64,000 bases of DNA. Source: a bacterium (GTDB taxonomy: Bacteria; Arandabacterota; Arandabacteria; Arandabacterales; Arandabacteraceae). The DNA lies in the NCBI GenBank assembly GCA_029933125.1, contig JAOZOU010000008.1, positions 1 through 64,000 on the forward strand, in the 5' to 3' direction. A program made the translations under genes and the position numbers. Below the pieces are notes generated by a model. The model was not told where the DNA came from. It was given only the letters and a program-made list of their open reading frames with translations, and did not search any database. How positions within the stretch are numbered: the stretch's first letter is position 1; each line of letters opens with the position of its first letter. Of the stretch, positions 34,748 through 43,456 are shown one piece after another.

Positions 34748-36844
34748 ATGCCTGCAAGACGCAGGGACAATCTGATTCCAGCAGCCGGGGTCGGATTGAT
34801 TGCTTTGGGCATTCTCTTTGTCATTGCACTTGCCGGCGGAAGCAAGAGCCTTGGCAAGTTTAGTCTTGTCATTGTCGACCGTGGTATAAACAACTATCTG
34901 GGAAGACTTTCCTGGATTGTACCAATGCTCTGCCTCTACTGGGGCTGGAAGCTCATCATTGGCACAAGAATCTATTTTGACATTGGCGTCTCAGCGCTCG
35001 TGTGGCTTGCCTATACGTTCCTGTCGAGCCTCAGTTATGGCATAGATCTAAGGGGGTCTAACCTCGGTGGGCAGATAGGGGGGTATCTTGGAGAAGTGTT
35101 CGTGCATTCTCTGGGTCGAGTTGGAAGCCTCATCGTCTTAGGGGCTGGCCTGATAATTATCCTCGTAATATCTGCAGGTATCGATCTTAAGCGTGGAGCT
35201 CTCTGGCTCCAGGAGCGCTTCCTCGATTTTCTCAGAATCTTTCGTGATGCCTTTGGCGGGGAGGAATCTCAAGCTAAGTCTCGCGAGCCCAGGCGCATGA
35301 GGCGTAGACCTGCAATTGTCAGTGTTGAAGAATCACCCAAAGAGGTAAAGCCCCAAAAGAGCTGTCCCATGGTCACGAAGGAGCAAGAGGCTGAATCTCG
35401 AATGATCACCCAGAAAGCTATGCAGACCAGTGAAGATTCGGCTGGGCGAGCTGAATACAGGCGCCCACCGCTTTCACTCTTCAAACGCCCGTCTGCTGAT
35501 GTGACTATTCCCCAGCAAGAACTTCAGGAGCTCGCCTCATATCTTGAGGACAAGATCGGAAGTTTCGGCATTGATGCAAGGGTCACAGAAATCCATCCAG
35601 GCCCTGTGATAACGCGCTTTGAAATTGAACCAGGCAGCTCAACCAAAGTGCATCAAGTGGTCAACCTTGCTGATGATCTCGCCCTTGCCCTCAAAGCAAG
35701 GAGCATCCGTATACTTGCTCCCATACCAGGAAAAGGGGCCATAGGCATTGAGGTGCCAAACAGGAATCCTTCACCGGTTTTGATAAGCGAGGTTCTGGCA
35801 TCACCCCGATTCGAGCAAGCCCAGTCGAGACTTGAAATCGCTCTAGGTAAGGATGTTGCTGGCAACCCCTACACTGCTGATCTCGAGGCAATGCCCCATC
35901 TTCTTATAGCCGGAGCAACTGGCTCGGGTAAGAGTGTCTGCATAAATGCTATTATCACCAGTCTCGTCTATCGCAATTCCCCTCAGGATGTTCAGCTTAT
36001 ACTCATTGACCCCAAGCGTCTTGAACTGAGCCAATACGAGGCAATACCTCACCTGTTGTGTGAAGTCGTCACCGACGCCAAGAAGGCAGTCCGTGCTCTC
36101 AACTGGGTCATTGAGGAAATGGATACGCGCTATCAGCTTCTGGCAAGAAGAGGGGTGCGAAACATCAGACAATATGAAGAGGGTCTTCCATACATAGTTG
36201 TTGTGATTGACGAGCTTGCTGATTTGATGCTTGTGATGCCCCAGGAGATTGAATCGGCAGTAACCAAGCTTGCTCAAATGGCTAGAGCTGTTGGCATCCA
36301 TCTTGTAATGGCAACTCAGAGACCTTCGGTTGACGTCATAACTGGAGTGATAAAGGCTAATTTCCCGTGTCGCATTGCCTTGAAGGTTGCATCCAAGATC
36401 GACTCAAGGACAATAATCGACGTGAATGGGGCTGAGCGTCTCCTTGGCAGGGGCGACATGCTCTTTGTTGCACCTGGTACGGCCGAGCCCATCAGGCTTC
36501 ATGGTGCTTTTGTCTCCCATGAGGAAACACGTAGGCTTGCAGAATTCTTGAGGAAACAAAGCCACCTCGCTGCGCCTTGTTTCTCCGTTGAGAACGTTGA
36601 GCCACGTCAAAAACCTCTTGTTGAGAGGGATGAGCTCTTTGAGGATGCAGCAAGGATAGTCATAACACATGGCCAGGGTTCGGTTTCACTGCTTCAGCGA
36701 AGACTCAAGATTGGATATTCAAGAGCTGCTCGCCTCATTGACTTTCTCGAGGAGGCCGGCATCGTTGGACCATTTGAGGGAAGCAAAGCTCGCCAGGTAC
36801 TTGTTGATGAATCCTACCTTGAGAATCTTTCGCAGAAAAGTTAG
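34748..36844 (+). CDS. ftsK: DNA translocase FtsK/SpoIIIE
   Basis: Pumps chromosomal DNA through the closing septum. The 698-residue product has four N-terminal membrane helices (about 10-150), a short linker (about 170-240), and the motor: Walker A AGATGSGKSVC near 387, DPKRLELSQYE and VVVIDELADLM. A C-terminal gamma winged-helix domain (about 625-690, with GQGSVSLLQRRLKIGYSRAA) recognises orientation sequences and XerD. The short linker is typical of non-enterobacterial FtsK. It lies 6 bases after thiE and 9 bases before rimO. Confidence 0.96.
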   Translation: MPARRRDNLIPAAGVGLIALGILFVIALAGGSKSLGKFSLVIVDRGINNYLGRLSWIVPMLCLYWGWKLIIGTRIYFDIGVSALVWLAYTFLSSLSYGIDLRGSNLGGQIGGYLGEVFVHSLGRVGSLIVLGAGLIIILVISAGIDLKRGALWLQERFLDFLRIFRDAFGGEESQAKSREPRRMRRRPAIVSVEESPKEVKPQKSCPMVTKEQEAESRMITQKAMQTSEDSAGRAEYRRPPLSLFKRPSADVTIPQQELQELASYLEDKIGSFGIDARVTEIHPGPVITRFEIEPGSSTKVHQVVNLADDLALALKARSIRILAPIPGKGAIGIEVPNRNPSPVLISEVLASPRFEQAQSRLEIALGKDVAGNPYTADLEAMPHLLIAGATGSGKSVCINAIITSLVYRNSPQDVQLILIDPKRLELSQYEAIPHLLCEVVTDAKKAVRALNWVIEEMDTRYQLLARRGVRNIRQYEEGLPYIVVVIDELADLMLVMPQEIESAVTKLAQMARAVGIHLVMATQRPSVDVITGVIKANFPCRIALKVASKIDSRTIIDVNGAERLLGRGDMLFVAPGTAEPIRLHGAFVSHEETRRLAEFLRKQSHLAAPCFSVENVEPRQKPLVERDELFEDAARIVITHGQGSVSLLQRRLKIGYSRAARLIDFLEEAGIVGPFEGSKARQVLVDESYLENLSQKS

Positions 36845-36853
36845 TTTGGTGGT

Positions 36854-38194
36854 GTGATCTCGAAGAAAGTCTATATCCACCCAGCCTCATGTCCAAAAGC
36901 AAAAGTCGATCTCGAGAAGATCGCCTCACTCATTGTGGCAAATGGGGGCAGCCTCCAAATCAGTCCTGAGCAAGCTGACTTTGGGATCGTCTTTGCCTGT
37001 GGATTCATTGACGACGCCAAACTCGAATCCATCGAAGATATTCTGGAGCTGGCTGAGCTTAAGAAAGAGCACAAGCTTGACCATGTCGTGGTCATCGGCT
37101 GTATGCCCCAGAAATATGGTAAGGATCTTGCAAGGGATTTAGATGAGGTCGATGCTTTTGTCGGGATGGGCTCTCTTGATTCTTTGGTATCCATTCTCGA
37201 TGCTATAGGGCATGGTGAGACGAAACGTCTCTGGGTTGAAGGGCAGTTTGGAGACTTCCGAACCTATAGCAGGGTTGTTCTGGACAACGCTTCGTGGACA
37301 CGTAGTCTCATGATATGTGACGGCTGTGACAATCACTGCTCATACTGTTCGATACCCCAAATGAGGGGAAGCCTTCGGAGTCGTAATCTCGAAGACATAA
37401 TCGCTGAAGCCGATCTCCTTGTGGAGCAGGGTGCGAAGGAGCTCGTAGTTGCCGGACAGGATACAGCCTCTTATGGAAAGGATATCGGAAGCAGTCTCGA
37501 AAAGGTGGCGAGGGCTCTCGCTGAGCGTTATCCCAATTGCTGGATAAGAATAGCGTACGCCAATCCTGATAATCTCAAGCCGGATATTGCCCAAATCATA
37601 GGCACCTATCCGAATGTTTGCAACTATCTTGACATTCCTATTCAGCATGCTTCACCCAGAGTACTTGAGGCAATGGGCAGATCAGGAGATGTTGCAAAGC
37701 TTGAGGATCTCATTATGGAGTTAAGAGCGAGGATACCCGACATTGCCCTAAGGACAAGCGTTATCGTGGGCTTTCCTGGTGAGACAGAGAAAGAATTTCA
37801 AGACCTCCTGAGATTTCTTGGGAAAGTGCGATTTGATCTTGTTGGGGCTTTTATATATTCTCCTCAGCCGGGAACTCCAGCTGCAAGTTTGCCTGATCAA
37901 GTTCCCGATAGCATCAAGGAGGAGAGATTGATTGAAGTAATTGCACTTCAGCATGATATAGCTCTGGAGAAAATGCATGATCTCATTGGCGAACAAGTTG
38001 AGGTACTCATCGAGGAAAGGCAAGGGGAATTCTTTCAAGCAAGGACGCAGTACGATATGCGTGAAGTTGATCGAATTGTTCTTCTTGAAGCCCGAGATCT
38101 TGAGCCGGGAAGGTTTGCTTTGGCTCGCATAGAAACTGCATACGGATACTATGGGTGGAAGGCAAACCTCATAAACATGGGGGAGAAGGGCTGA
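36854..38194 (+). CDS. rimO: Ribosomal protein S12 methylthiotransferase
   Basis: Radical SAM enzyme that adds a methylthio group to an Asp of ribosomal protein S12. The 446-residue product has the UPF0004 N-domain, the radical SAM CxxxCxxC motif with Cys158, Cys162 and Cys165 (CDNHCSYC), LRTSVIVGFPGETEKEF, and a C-terminal TRAM domain. RimO rather than MiaB is favoured by the LDIPIQHASPRVLEAMGR phrase and the ending YGYYGWKANLIN-type tail. The GTG at 36854 directly follows GGTGG, giving tight spacing, so the exact start is uncertain. Confidence 0.92.
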   Translation: MISKKVYIHPASCPKAKVDLEKIASLIVANGGSLQISPEQADFGIVFACGFIDDAKLESIEDILELAELKKEHKLDHVVVIGCMPQKYGKDLARDLDEVDAFVGMGSLDSLVSILDAIGHGETKRLWVEGQFGDFRTYSRVVLDNASWTRSLMICDGCDNHCSYCSIPQMRGSLRSRNLEDIIAEADLLVEQGAKELVVAGQDTASYGKDIGSSLEKVARALAERYPNCWIRIAYANPDNLKPDIAQIIGTYPNVCNYLDIPIQHASPRVLEAMGRSGDVAKLEDLIMELRARIPDIALRTSVIVGFPGETEKEFQDLLRFLGKVRFDLVGAFIYSPQPGTPAASLPDQVPDSIKEERLIEVIALQHDIALEKMHDLIGEQVEVLIEERQGEFFQARTQYDMREVDRIVLLEARDLEPGRFALARIETAYGYYGWKANLINMGEKG

Positions 38195-38214
38195 ACTGAG
38201 AGCCTCTCATCAAC

Positions 38215-38553
38215 TTAGCATGTCAGATGAGCTGCGAAGGCAACGTCCTCGCCAGCGAGACTATTGAACTCCTCGCATGCATTGCGAGTGGGCATAGCAA
38301 TAAGCTTTATGCCCCTGTGCTCAAGCTCTTCTCTTAGATTATGTGCAACACTCATCAAACCTGAAAAGCCAGTTCCCACCACAAGCACCCTGGGTCTTGC
38401 TTCGAGAATGTCCTCCACATCTTCCACATTCAGGACATGACCTTCGCGCCGCCACCAATTGGGTATAATCCTTCCTCTCAGAATCTTAAGATCGTTTGTA
38501 TAGCATTTGCCGTCTATGATTATCGTGCCAAAATCATAATGCTCAATTCTCAC
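38215..38553 (-). CDS. Mth938-domain (DUF498) protein
   Basis: A 112-residue protein of the Mth938/NDUFAF3/AAMDC fold family. Family phrases include RIEHYDFGTIIIDGKCYTND, NWWRREGHVL and RVLVVGTGFSGLM. The molecular role in bacteria is not established. I prefer the GTG at 38553: GGGGTGAT lies 5 bases ahead, and the upstream ATG at 38571 is overlapped by a likely -10 box. It converges with rimO, 20 bases apart, and diverges from the response regulator. Confidence 0.85.
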   Translation of the reverse strand: MRIEHYDFGTIIIDGKCYTNDLKILRGRIIPNWWRREGHVLNVEDVEDILEARPRVLVVGTGFSGLMSVAHNLREELEHRGIKLIAMPTRNACEEFNSLAGEDVAFAAHLTC

Positions 38554-38569
38554 TCCGATCACCCCAATC

Positions 38570-38599
38570 ATAATATGATTTCGCTTGACAACGAATCAA
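38570..38599 (-). promoter_or_regulatory. Promoter for the Mth938-domain gene
   Basis: Minus-strand TTGATT (38594-38599), an 18-base spacer and TATTAT (38570-38575) predict transcription starting just before GGGGTGAT. It overlaps the plus-strand promoter of the response regulator. Confidence 0.5.
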
Positions 38600-38613
38600 G
38601 TGGAAGTTAACGT
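38585..38613 (+). promoter_or_regulatory. Promoter for the response regulator gene
   Basis: TTGACA (38585-38590), a 17-base spacer and TAACGT (38608-38613). The -35 is exact; the -10 matches three of six. The box overlaps the opposing promoter at 38570-38599. Confidence 0.5.
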
Positions 38614-38617
38614 GTCT

Positions 38618-38631
38618 CTGGAACATTCCAG
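38618..38631. promoter_or_regulatory. Inverted repeat, possible operator
   Basis: CTGGAA-CA-TTCCAG is a perfect six-plus-six inverted repeat placed just downstream of the response-regulator -10 box and before its ribosome-binding site GGAGGGGGTGA. It could be a repressor site or a short RNA hairpin. Confidence 0.35.
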
Positions 38632-38648
38632 GGAGGGGGTGAGATGCC

Positions 38649-39032
38649 GTGGCCAGACTCCTCCTCGTCGAAGATGAGCCTGCCCAGCTCGATTACTACC
38701 GGTACCTTCTTGAACAGGATGGTCATGATGTTAGACATGCAACCTGCGGAAAGGAAGCTATAGCAGTTGCCGAGCAATTTTGTCCCTCCGTTGTAGTCAT
38801 GGATCTTGTTCTGCCTGACATGGATGGTACCGAGGCTATTTCGAGAATCTTAAATACATGTCACAAGGCCAAGATTGTCATCAATACCAACTATGAATCC
38901 TTCAGATTGGATTTTCGGTGTTGGGGTGCTGATGCCTTTGTGGTTAAATCAAGTGATCCGACCGAGTTGAGAACTGCTGTCAAGCAGGTTTTAGCGAAAG
39001 GAAATTCAACCAGGCTGGAATCACGCAACTGA
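38649..39032 (+). CDS. Single-domain response regulator (CheY-like)
   Basis: A 127-residue receiver domain with no output domain. The acidic pocket (LLVEDEPAQ), the phospho-accepting Asp near residue 56 in VVVMDLVLPDMDG and the Lys in FVVKSSDPTE near the C-terminus are present. The switch position usually occupied by Thr/Ser is in VINTNYES. The GTG at 38649 follows the strong GGAGGGGGTGA site; the ATG at 38644 is out of frame. No sensor kinase is nearby, so its partner is encoded elsewhere. It is followed by a terminator. Confidence 0.9.
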   Translation: MARLLLVEDEPAQLDYYRYLLEQDGHDVRHATCGKEAIAVAEQFCPSVVVMDLVLPDMDGTEAISRILNTCHKAKIVINTNYESFRLDFRCWGADAFVVKSSDPTELRTAVKQVLAKGNSTRLESRN

Positions 39033-39039
39033 ACTTCTT

Positions 39040-39086
39040 GGGCGTCTACCGAGAATTGTCTCACTCGGCAGTCGCCTGATTTTTTT
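39040..39086 (+). terminator. Intrinsic terminator after the response regulator
   Basis: GGCG (39041-39044) pairs with CGCC (39073-39076) and CCGAG (39049-39053) with CTCGG (39064-39068), separated by a four-by-four internal loop. Seven T residues follow at 39080-39086. The T-run ends directly before the ribosome-binding site of polA, so read-through here would affect polA. Confidence 0.65.
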
Positions 39087-39100
39087 GGGATGGCGCGAAA

Positions 39101-41728
39101 TTGAAAATGCTTATTGTAGATGGGCCAGCATTAGCTTATAGGTCGCATTACGCCCTTGCCAAGGCGAACTTGCGAACACCCGATGGCAAGACTACGGCAG
39201 CCACTTATGGCTACACCACGACCCTTTTGAAACTCCTGCGGGAAAATGAGCCCGAATATGCCTGCGTAGCTTTCGATACTGAGAAACCCACTTTCAGACA
39301 TGAGCTCTTCAAGGCTTACAAAGCTGACAGACCAGGTATGCCACAGGATCTTGCAGATCAACTTGAGTGGATAAAGCAGATAACCGAGGCTGTGGGTGTG
39401 AGAATTATTGAGATGGAAGGCTATGAGGCCGACGATATTATTGCCACGCTTGCCAGGATAGCCAATGAAGCTGGCTACGATGTCGTTATCGCTACCGGGG
39501 ATAAGGACATGCTTCAGGTAGTGAATGAGAAAACCAAGGTCGTTATGCTGAGTGGCTGGGGAAGGGAGACAAAGGTGATGAATACCAACGCAATCCTATC
39601 CAAGTTTGGATTCTCACCTGGCTTGCTTCCCGACTACTTCGCTCTTGTTGGCGATGCCATAGATAATGTTCCAGGAGTGCGCGGCATAGGGCCTAAGACG
39701 GCTTCAGCTCTTGTCAAGAAATTTGGAAGTCTCGAAGGAATTTTTGAGAATCTGACCAAGGTAATGTCAGCAAGAGTGCGCAAGGTACTGGCTCAAAACC
39801 GTGAAAATGCTTTCAGAAGTCGTGAGCTTGTTCTCATCGATTCTCAGGTTCCTTTAAACCTTGAGCTGGAGGATCTAAAAAGGAAGCCTATAGCAAAGGA
39901 TGATCTTAGAGCAATTTTCGCTTCACTCGGTTTCAGGTCTCTGATTAGAAGCGTTCTCGGAGATTCCGAACCTACTATTGATACGAGGATATGGCAGGAG
40001 AACATGTCAGTCTCGGATCTACCTCACCCTGGCGGAAAGGTTGCTGTCTACGTTAATCTCGATGGATCAAGCGGAGTTCGTGGAAGATTGCTCGGCATAG
40101 GGCTTTTCTCAAGAGATGGATTCTCACTTTATCTTCCAATCACTCATCGTGAACCGGGAAACTTGAGCAGGGGAAAGGTAAGGGAGATTCTATCAAAGAT
40201 CTTTGAGGACTGCTCAGTTGTCACTCACGACTCCAAAGTACTCATCGAATGTTTGACGCGCCTAGATCTTCCGCAGCCCCGAATTGTCTCAGATACGATG
40301 CTTGCAGGCTATCTCCTCGATCCTGGCAATACCAAGCTAGCCGTTGCCGACCTAGCAGGTCAGCATCTTGGAATCCTTCTGGAGAACGCAGTGCGCGGTA
40401 GAGCCTTCCAGACTCTCAATCAGGCAAGCCAGGCTTGCGGCAGAAGGGCCTGGGCTATGGCAGAGATGATTGATGATCTCGAGAGTCAACTTGAGAAGCA
40501 AGGCATGATTGATCTTTATCGCAAAGTCGAGCTGCCACTTGCACGCGTTCTAGCTGATATGGAGCTCCGGGGTGTGAAAATTGACAGGGCACGCTTGGAA
40601 GCTCTAGGGCACGAGCTCGACAAGCGGTTGGATATGATCGAAAGGGCCGCTTACAGTAGTGTCGGCCACAGGTTCAATCTCAATTCCCCAAAGGAGATTG
40701 CCCACGTTCTTTTCGTCGAGCTGGGTTTGACCCCCAGAAGACGCACCAAGAGTGGCTATTCCACAGACATCGGTGTTCTTGCTGAGCTAAGCCAGGAGCA
40801 TCACTTGCCGGGACTTATACTCGAGTACAGGCAGCTTGCCAAGCTCAAGTCGACATATGTTGACCAGCTGCTCAAGTTCGCTGATCCAGTGACAGACAAA
40901 GTCCATGCCAATTTCAATCAGACAGTTACTGCAACCGGGAGGTTGAGTTCGAGTGATCCCAATCTCCAGAACATACCCATTCGCTCAGATCTTGGTCTCG
41001 AAATAAGAAAAGCGTTTGTACCTAGTTCACCTGACTGGATTCTAATCTCTGCTGACTACTCTCAGATAGAATTGAGGGTCCTTGCCCATCTTTCAAAAGA
41101 TGAGAGATTACTTGAATCCTTCGAAAAGGGTGAGGATATCCACGCGACAACTGCCTCAGCTATCTTCAAGGTGCCTCGCGAAAAAATAACACCTCTCATG
41201 CGCACGATTGCGAAGAGCGTTAACTTCGGGGTAGTTTATGGTATGGGTGTCCAGGGACTGGCAAGGGCAACCGGGCTTTCAACGCAGGAAGCTGAAAACT
41301 TCCTCGAGGAACATCGAAGAACGTATCCGCGCGTCTATGAATACATAAGCGAATGCCTTGAGCTTGCACGCCAGCGGGGCTACGTCCAAACAATCTTGGG
41401 GCGCAGGCGTTCGATAGTGGGCCTTGAAAGTGATCAACCATCCCAACGCTCAGCAGCTCAGCGAATCGCAATAAATACACCTGTGCAGGGTTCCGCAGCA
41501 GACATCATCAAACTAGCAATGCTTGAGATAAATAAGGAGATCACTTCAAGGAATCTCAGGGGAGGCATAGTCATACAGGTTCATGATGAAATTCTCATCG
41601 ATTGTCCTCGCGCCGAGGGCGACATTATGGAAGAGATCATCCGTGACAAGATGGGTAACGCCTTCGACCTCTGTGTCCCGCTCGAAGTGCAGGTTGGTAA
41701 GGGTGGGAGCTGGTATGAAGCTCACTAA
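39101..41728 (+). CDS. polA: DNA polymerase I
   Basis: Repair and Okazaki-fragment polymerase. The 875-residue product has the 5'-3' exonuclease domain (about 1-290, with VDGPALAYRSHYAL and EADDIIATLARI), a 3'-5' exonuclease-like domain (about 300-470) and the polymerase domain with motif A DYSQIELRVLAHLS near 653, motif B (RTIAKSVNFGVVYGM) and motif C QVHDE near 827. The acidic residues of the proofreading site are missing (VAVYVNLDGSS in place of a DxE motif), as in Taq and Bacillus enzymes. The start is TTG 39101 with GGGATGG ahead; ATG 39107 is an alternative. Confidence 0.96.
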   Translation: MKMLIVDGPALAYRSHYALAKANLRTPDGKTTAATYGYTTTLLKLLRENEPEYACVAFDTEKPTFRHELFKAYKADRPGMPQDLADQLEWIKQITEAVGVRIIEMEGYEADDIIATLARIANEAGYDVVIATGDKDMLQVVNEKTKVVMLSGWGRETKVMNTNAILSKFGFSPGLLPDYFALVGDAIDNVPGVRGIGPKTASALVKKFGSLEGIFENLTKVMSARVRKVLAQNRENAFRSRELVLIDSQVPLNLELEDLKRKPIAKDDLRAIFASLGFRSLIRSVLGDSEPTIDTRIWQENMSVSDLPHPGGKVAVYVNLDGSSGVRGRLLGIGLFSRDGFSLYLPITHREPGNLSRGKVREILSKIFEDCSVVTHDSKVLIECLTRLDLPQPRIVSDTMLAGYLLDPGNTKLAVADLAGQHLGILLENAVRGRAFQTLNQASQACGRRAWAMAEMIDDLESQLEKQGMIDLYRKVELPLARVLADMELRGVKIDRARLEALGHELDKRLDMIERAAYSSVGHRFNLNSPKEIAHVLFVELGLTPRRRTKSGYSTDIGVLAELSQEHHLPGLILEYRQLAKLKSTYVDQLLKFADPVTDKVHANFNQTVTATGRLSSSDPNLQNIPIRSDLGLEIRKAFVPSSPDWILISADYSQIELRVLAHLSKDERLLESFEKGEDIHATTASAIFKVPREKITPLMRTIAKSVNFGVVYGMGVQGLARATGLSTQEAENFLEEHRRTYPRVYEYISECLELARQRGYVQTILGRRRSIVGLESDQPSQRSAAQRIAINTPVQGSAADIIKLAMLEINKEITSRNLRGGIVIQVHDEILIDCPRAEGDIMEEIIRDKMGNAFDLCVPLEVQVGKGGSWYEAH

Positions 41729-42338
41729 CAGGAATGACTTAGTCGTCGGGGTAAGTGGCATAATGGGTTCTGGCAAGAGCACGGTAACGAAGGTCTTCGA
41801 GCGTCTCGGGGCAAAGAGGATCGACGCCGATTCAATTGGGAAAAGTATGCTGGATATCCCCGAGGTCAGAAAGGAATTGCTTGAAGCATTCGGAAATTCC
41901 ATTGTAGGTACCACGGGAAAGATAGAGGCATCGCTTCTTGCGAAGGTTGCTTTCAAAGACAGGCAGGCAGCATCAATGCTCAACAGCATCACACATCCAC
42001 ATCTCGTCAGGAGACTTCTCGAGGAGGTTGGGAGAGCTCGCGAGACGAGTCCCATCATAGTTATCGATGCGGCGCTATTGCCTGAATGGAGATTGCAATC
42101 AGTCCTTGATATCCTCATCGTTGTGGATGCTCCTATTGAGGAGGCAATTAGGCGTGCGTGCAAGCATAGAGGATTCGGTAAGCAGCAGGTTATAGCGCGG
42201 ATGCAAAATCAACTTTCGCGCAGGGGTAAGATACGGAGAGCAGATTTGATCATTCCCAATTATGGGACATTGGAAGAACTTTCATGGCGAGCAACGAAGA
42301 TCTTCTGGTATCTAGCAGAGACATGGGGAGGTGATTGA
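41715..42338 (+). CDS. coaE: Dephospho-CoA kinase
   Basis: Last step of coenzyme A synthesis. The 207-residue product begins with the P-loop GVSGIMGSGKSTV near residue 12 and has RIDADSIGK, ITHPHLVRRL, and IIVIDAALLPEW in place of the usual VPLLFE phrase. ATG 41715 follows GGGAG and overlaps the polA end by 14 bases; a much longer reading from 41583 is just polA in another frame. polA-coaE neighbours are common in many genomes. Confidence 0.9.
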   Translation: MKLTNRNDLVVGVSGIMGSGKSTVTKVFERLGAKRIDADSIGKSMLDIPEVRKELLEAFGNSIVGTTGKIEASLLAKVAFKDRQAASMLNSITHPHLVRRLLEEVGRARETSPIIVIDAALLPEWRLQSVLDILIVVDAPIEEAIRRACKHRGFGKQQVIARMQNQLSRRGKIRRADLIIPNYGTLEELSWRATKIFWYLAETWGGD

Positions 42339-42339
42339 G

Positions 42340-43450
42340 ATGGCTAATCACGAAAAGGATGACCTGGCTGAGATAAAGGGGCGTATAGCAAAGCTGGGTG
42401 AACATCTTTGACATCCCTCAACGTGAGAAGCGCATAAAGGTTCTCGAAAGCAGGATGGCAAAGCCAGACTTCTGGCATGATGCCAAGCTCGCCAGGACGA
42501 TAATGAAGGAGGCGTCCGCTCACAAGGCTTTGCTTGAAAACTGGTATAGACTGGAACGTGAAGCGAAGGATATTGAGGAATTCCTCACAATGTCTCAGGA
42601 GCTGAGTGAAGCTGGGCTCACGGAAGATATCGAGAAAGCTTTATCAAAACTCAGCAAGGATGTCGAGCAACTCGAGTTACAATCGCTGCTTTCTGGAGAG
42701 GACGATCCAAGGAACGCTATTGTCACAATCCATCCTGGAGCAGGTGGTACGGAGTCGCAGGATTGGGCACAGATGCTAATGCGGATGTATCTTCGCTGGG
42801 CGGAACGTCATGGTTACCAGACTGGTGTAATGGATATGTTGCCAGGTGAAGAAGCAGGCATAAAGAGTGCAACTCTTGAAATAAAGGGGCCGTATGCCTA
42901 TGGCTATCTCAAAGGTGAATCAGGAGTCCACAGACTTGTTCGGATATCGCCCTTTGATGCAAATCATCGTAGGCACACTTCCTTCGCCTCTGTTTTTGTC
43001 TACTCAGAAGCAGATGAGGAGCTCGAAATTGAAATCAAAGATTCAGACCTGAGAATTGACACCTTCAGGGCAAGCGGTGCTGGCGGACAGCATGTCAATA
43101 AGACTGACAGCGCTGTGAGGATAACTCATCTACCGACTAGGATAGTTGTGCAATGTCAAAGTGAACGCTCTCAACATCGAAACAAGGAGAATGCTCTCAA
43201 GATTCTCAAAGCTAAACTTCATGCTTATTATCTTGAGCAGGAGAGAAAGAAGATGGAAGAGATCGAGAAGAGCAAGAAAGACATCGCATGGGGAAGTCAG
43301 ATAAGATCATATATCCTGCAGCCTTACAGATTGGTCAAGGATCATAGAACAGGCGCGGAAACTGGAAACGTCGATGACGTGCTTGATGGTAACATTGATG
43401 TGTTCATTGAAAGCTATCTGAGATTTCAGAGTGGTTCTGAGAAGGGGTAA
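42340..43450 (+). CDS. prfB: Peptide chain release factor 2, with programmed +1 frameshift
   Basis: Releases nascent chains at UGA and UAA. The gene starts at ATG 42340 and meets an in-frame TGA at 42409-42411 after 23 codons. The slip site is CTTTGAC (42406-42412), identical to that of E. coli prfB. After skipping T42409, the reading continues from GAC 42410 to 43450, giving 369 residues. SPF (the stop-codon recognition tripeptide) and GGQ (in GAGGQHVN) are present. A purine-rich GGGTG at 42396-42400 lies 5 bases before the slip codon, slightly further than in E. coli. The frameshift serves autoregulation by RF2 level. Confidence 0.95.
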
Positions 43451-43456
43451 GCCAAG

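Noticed and set aside
38197-38209. TGAGAG-C-CTCTCA between convergent rimO and the Mth938 gene as a terminator
   Set aside because: The one-base centre allows only a short stem once a loop forms and there is no T-run on either strand.
42398-43450. prfB as a gene starting downstream of the in-frame TGA
   Set aside because: The N-terminal helix of RF2 would be lost and the canonical CTTTGAC slip site with an upstream start and ribosome-binding site explains the full-length protein.
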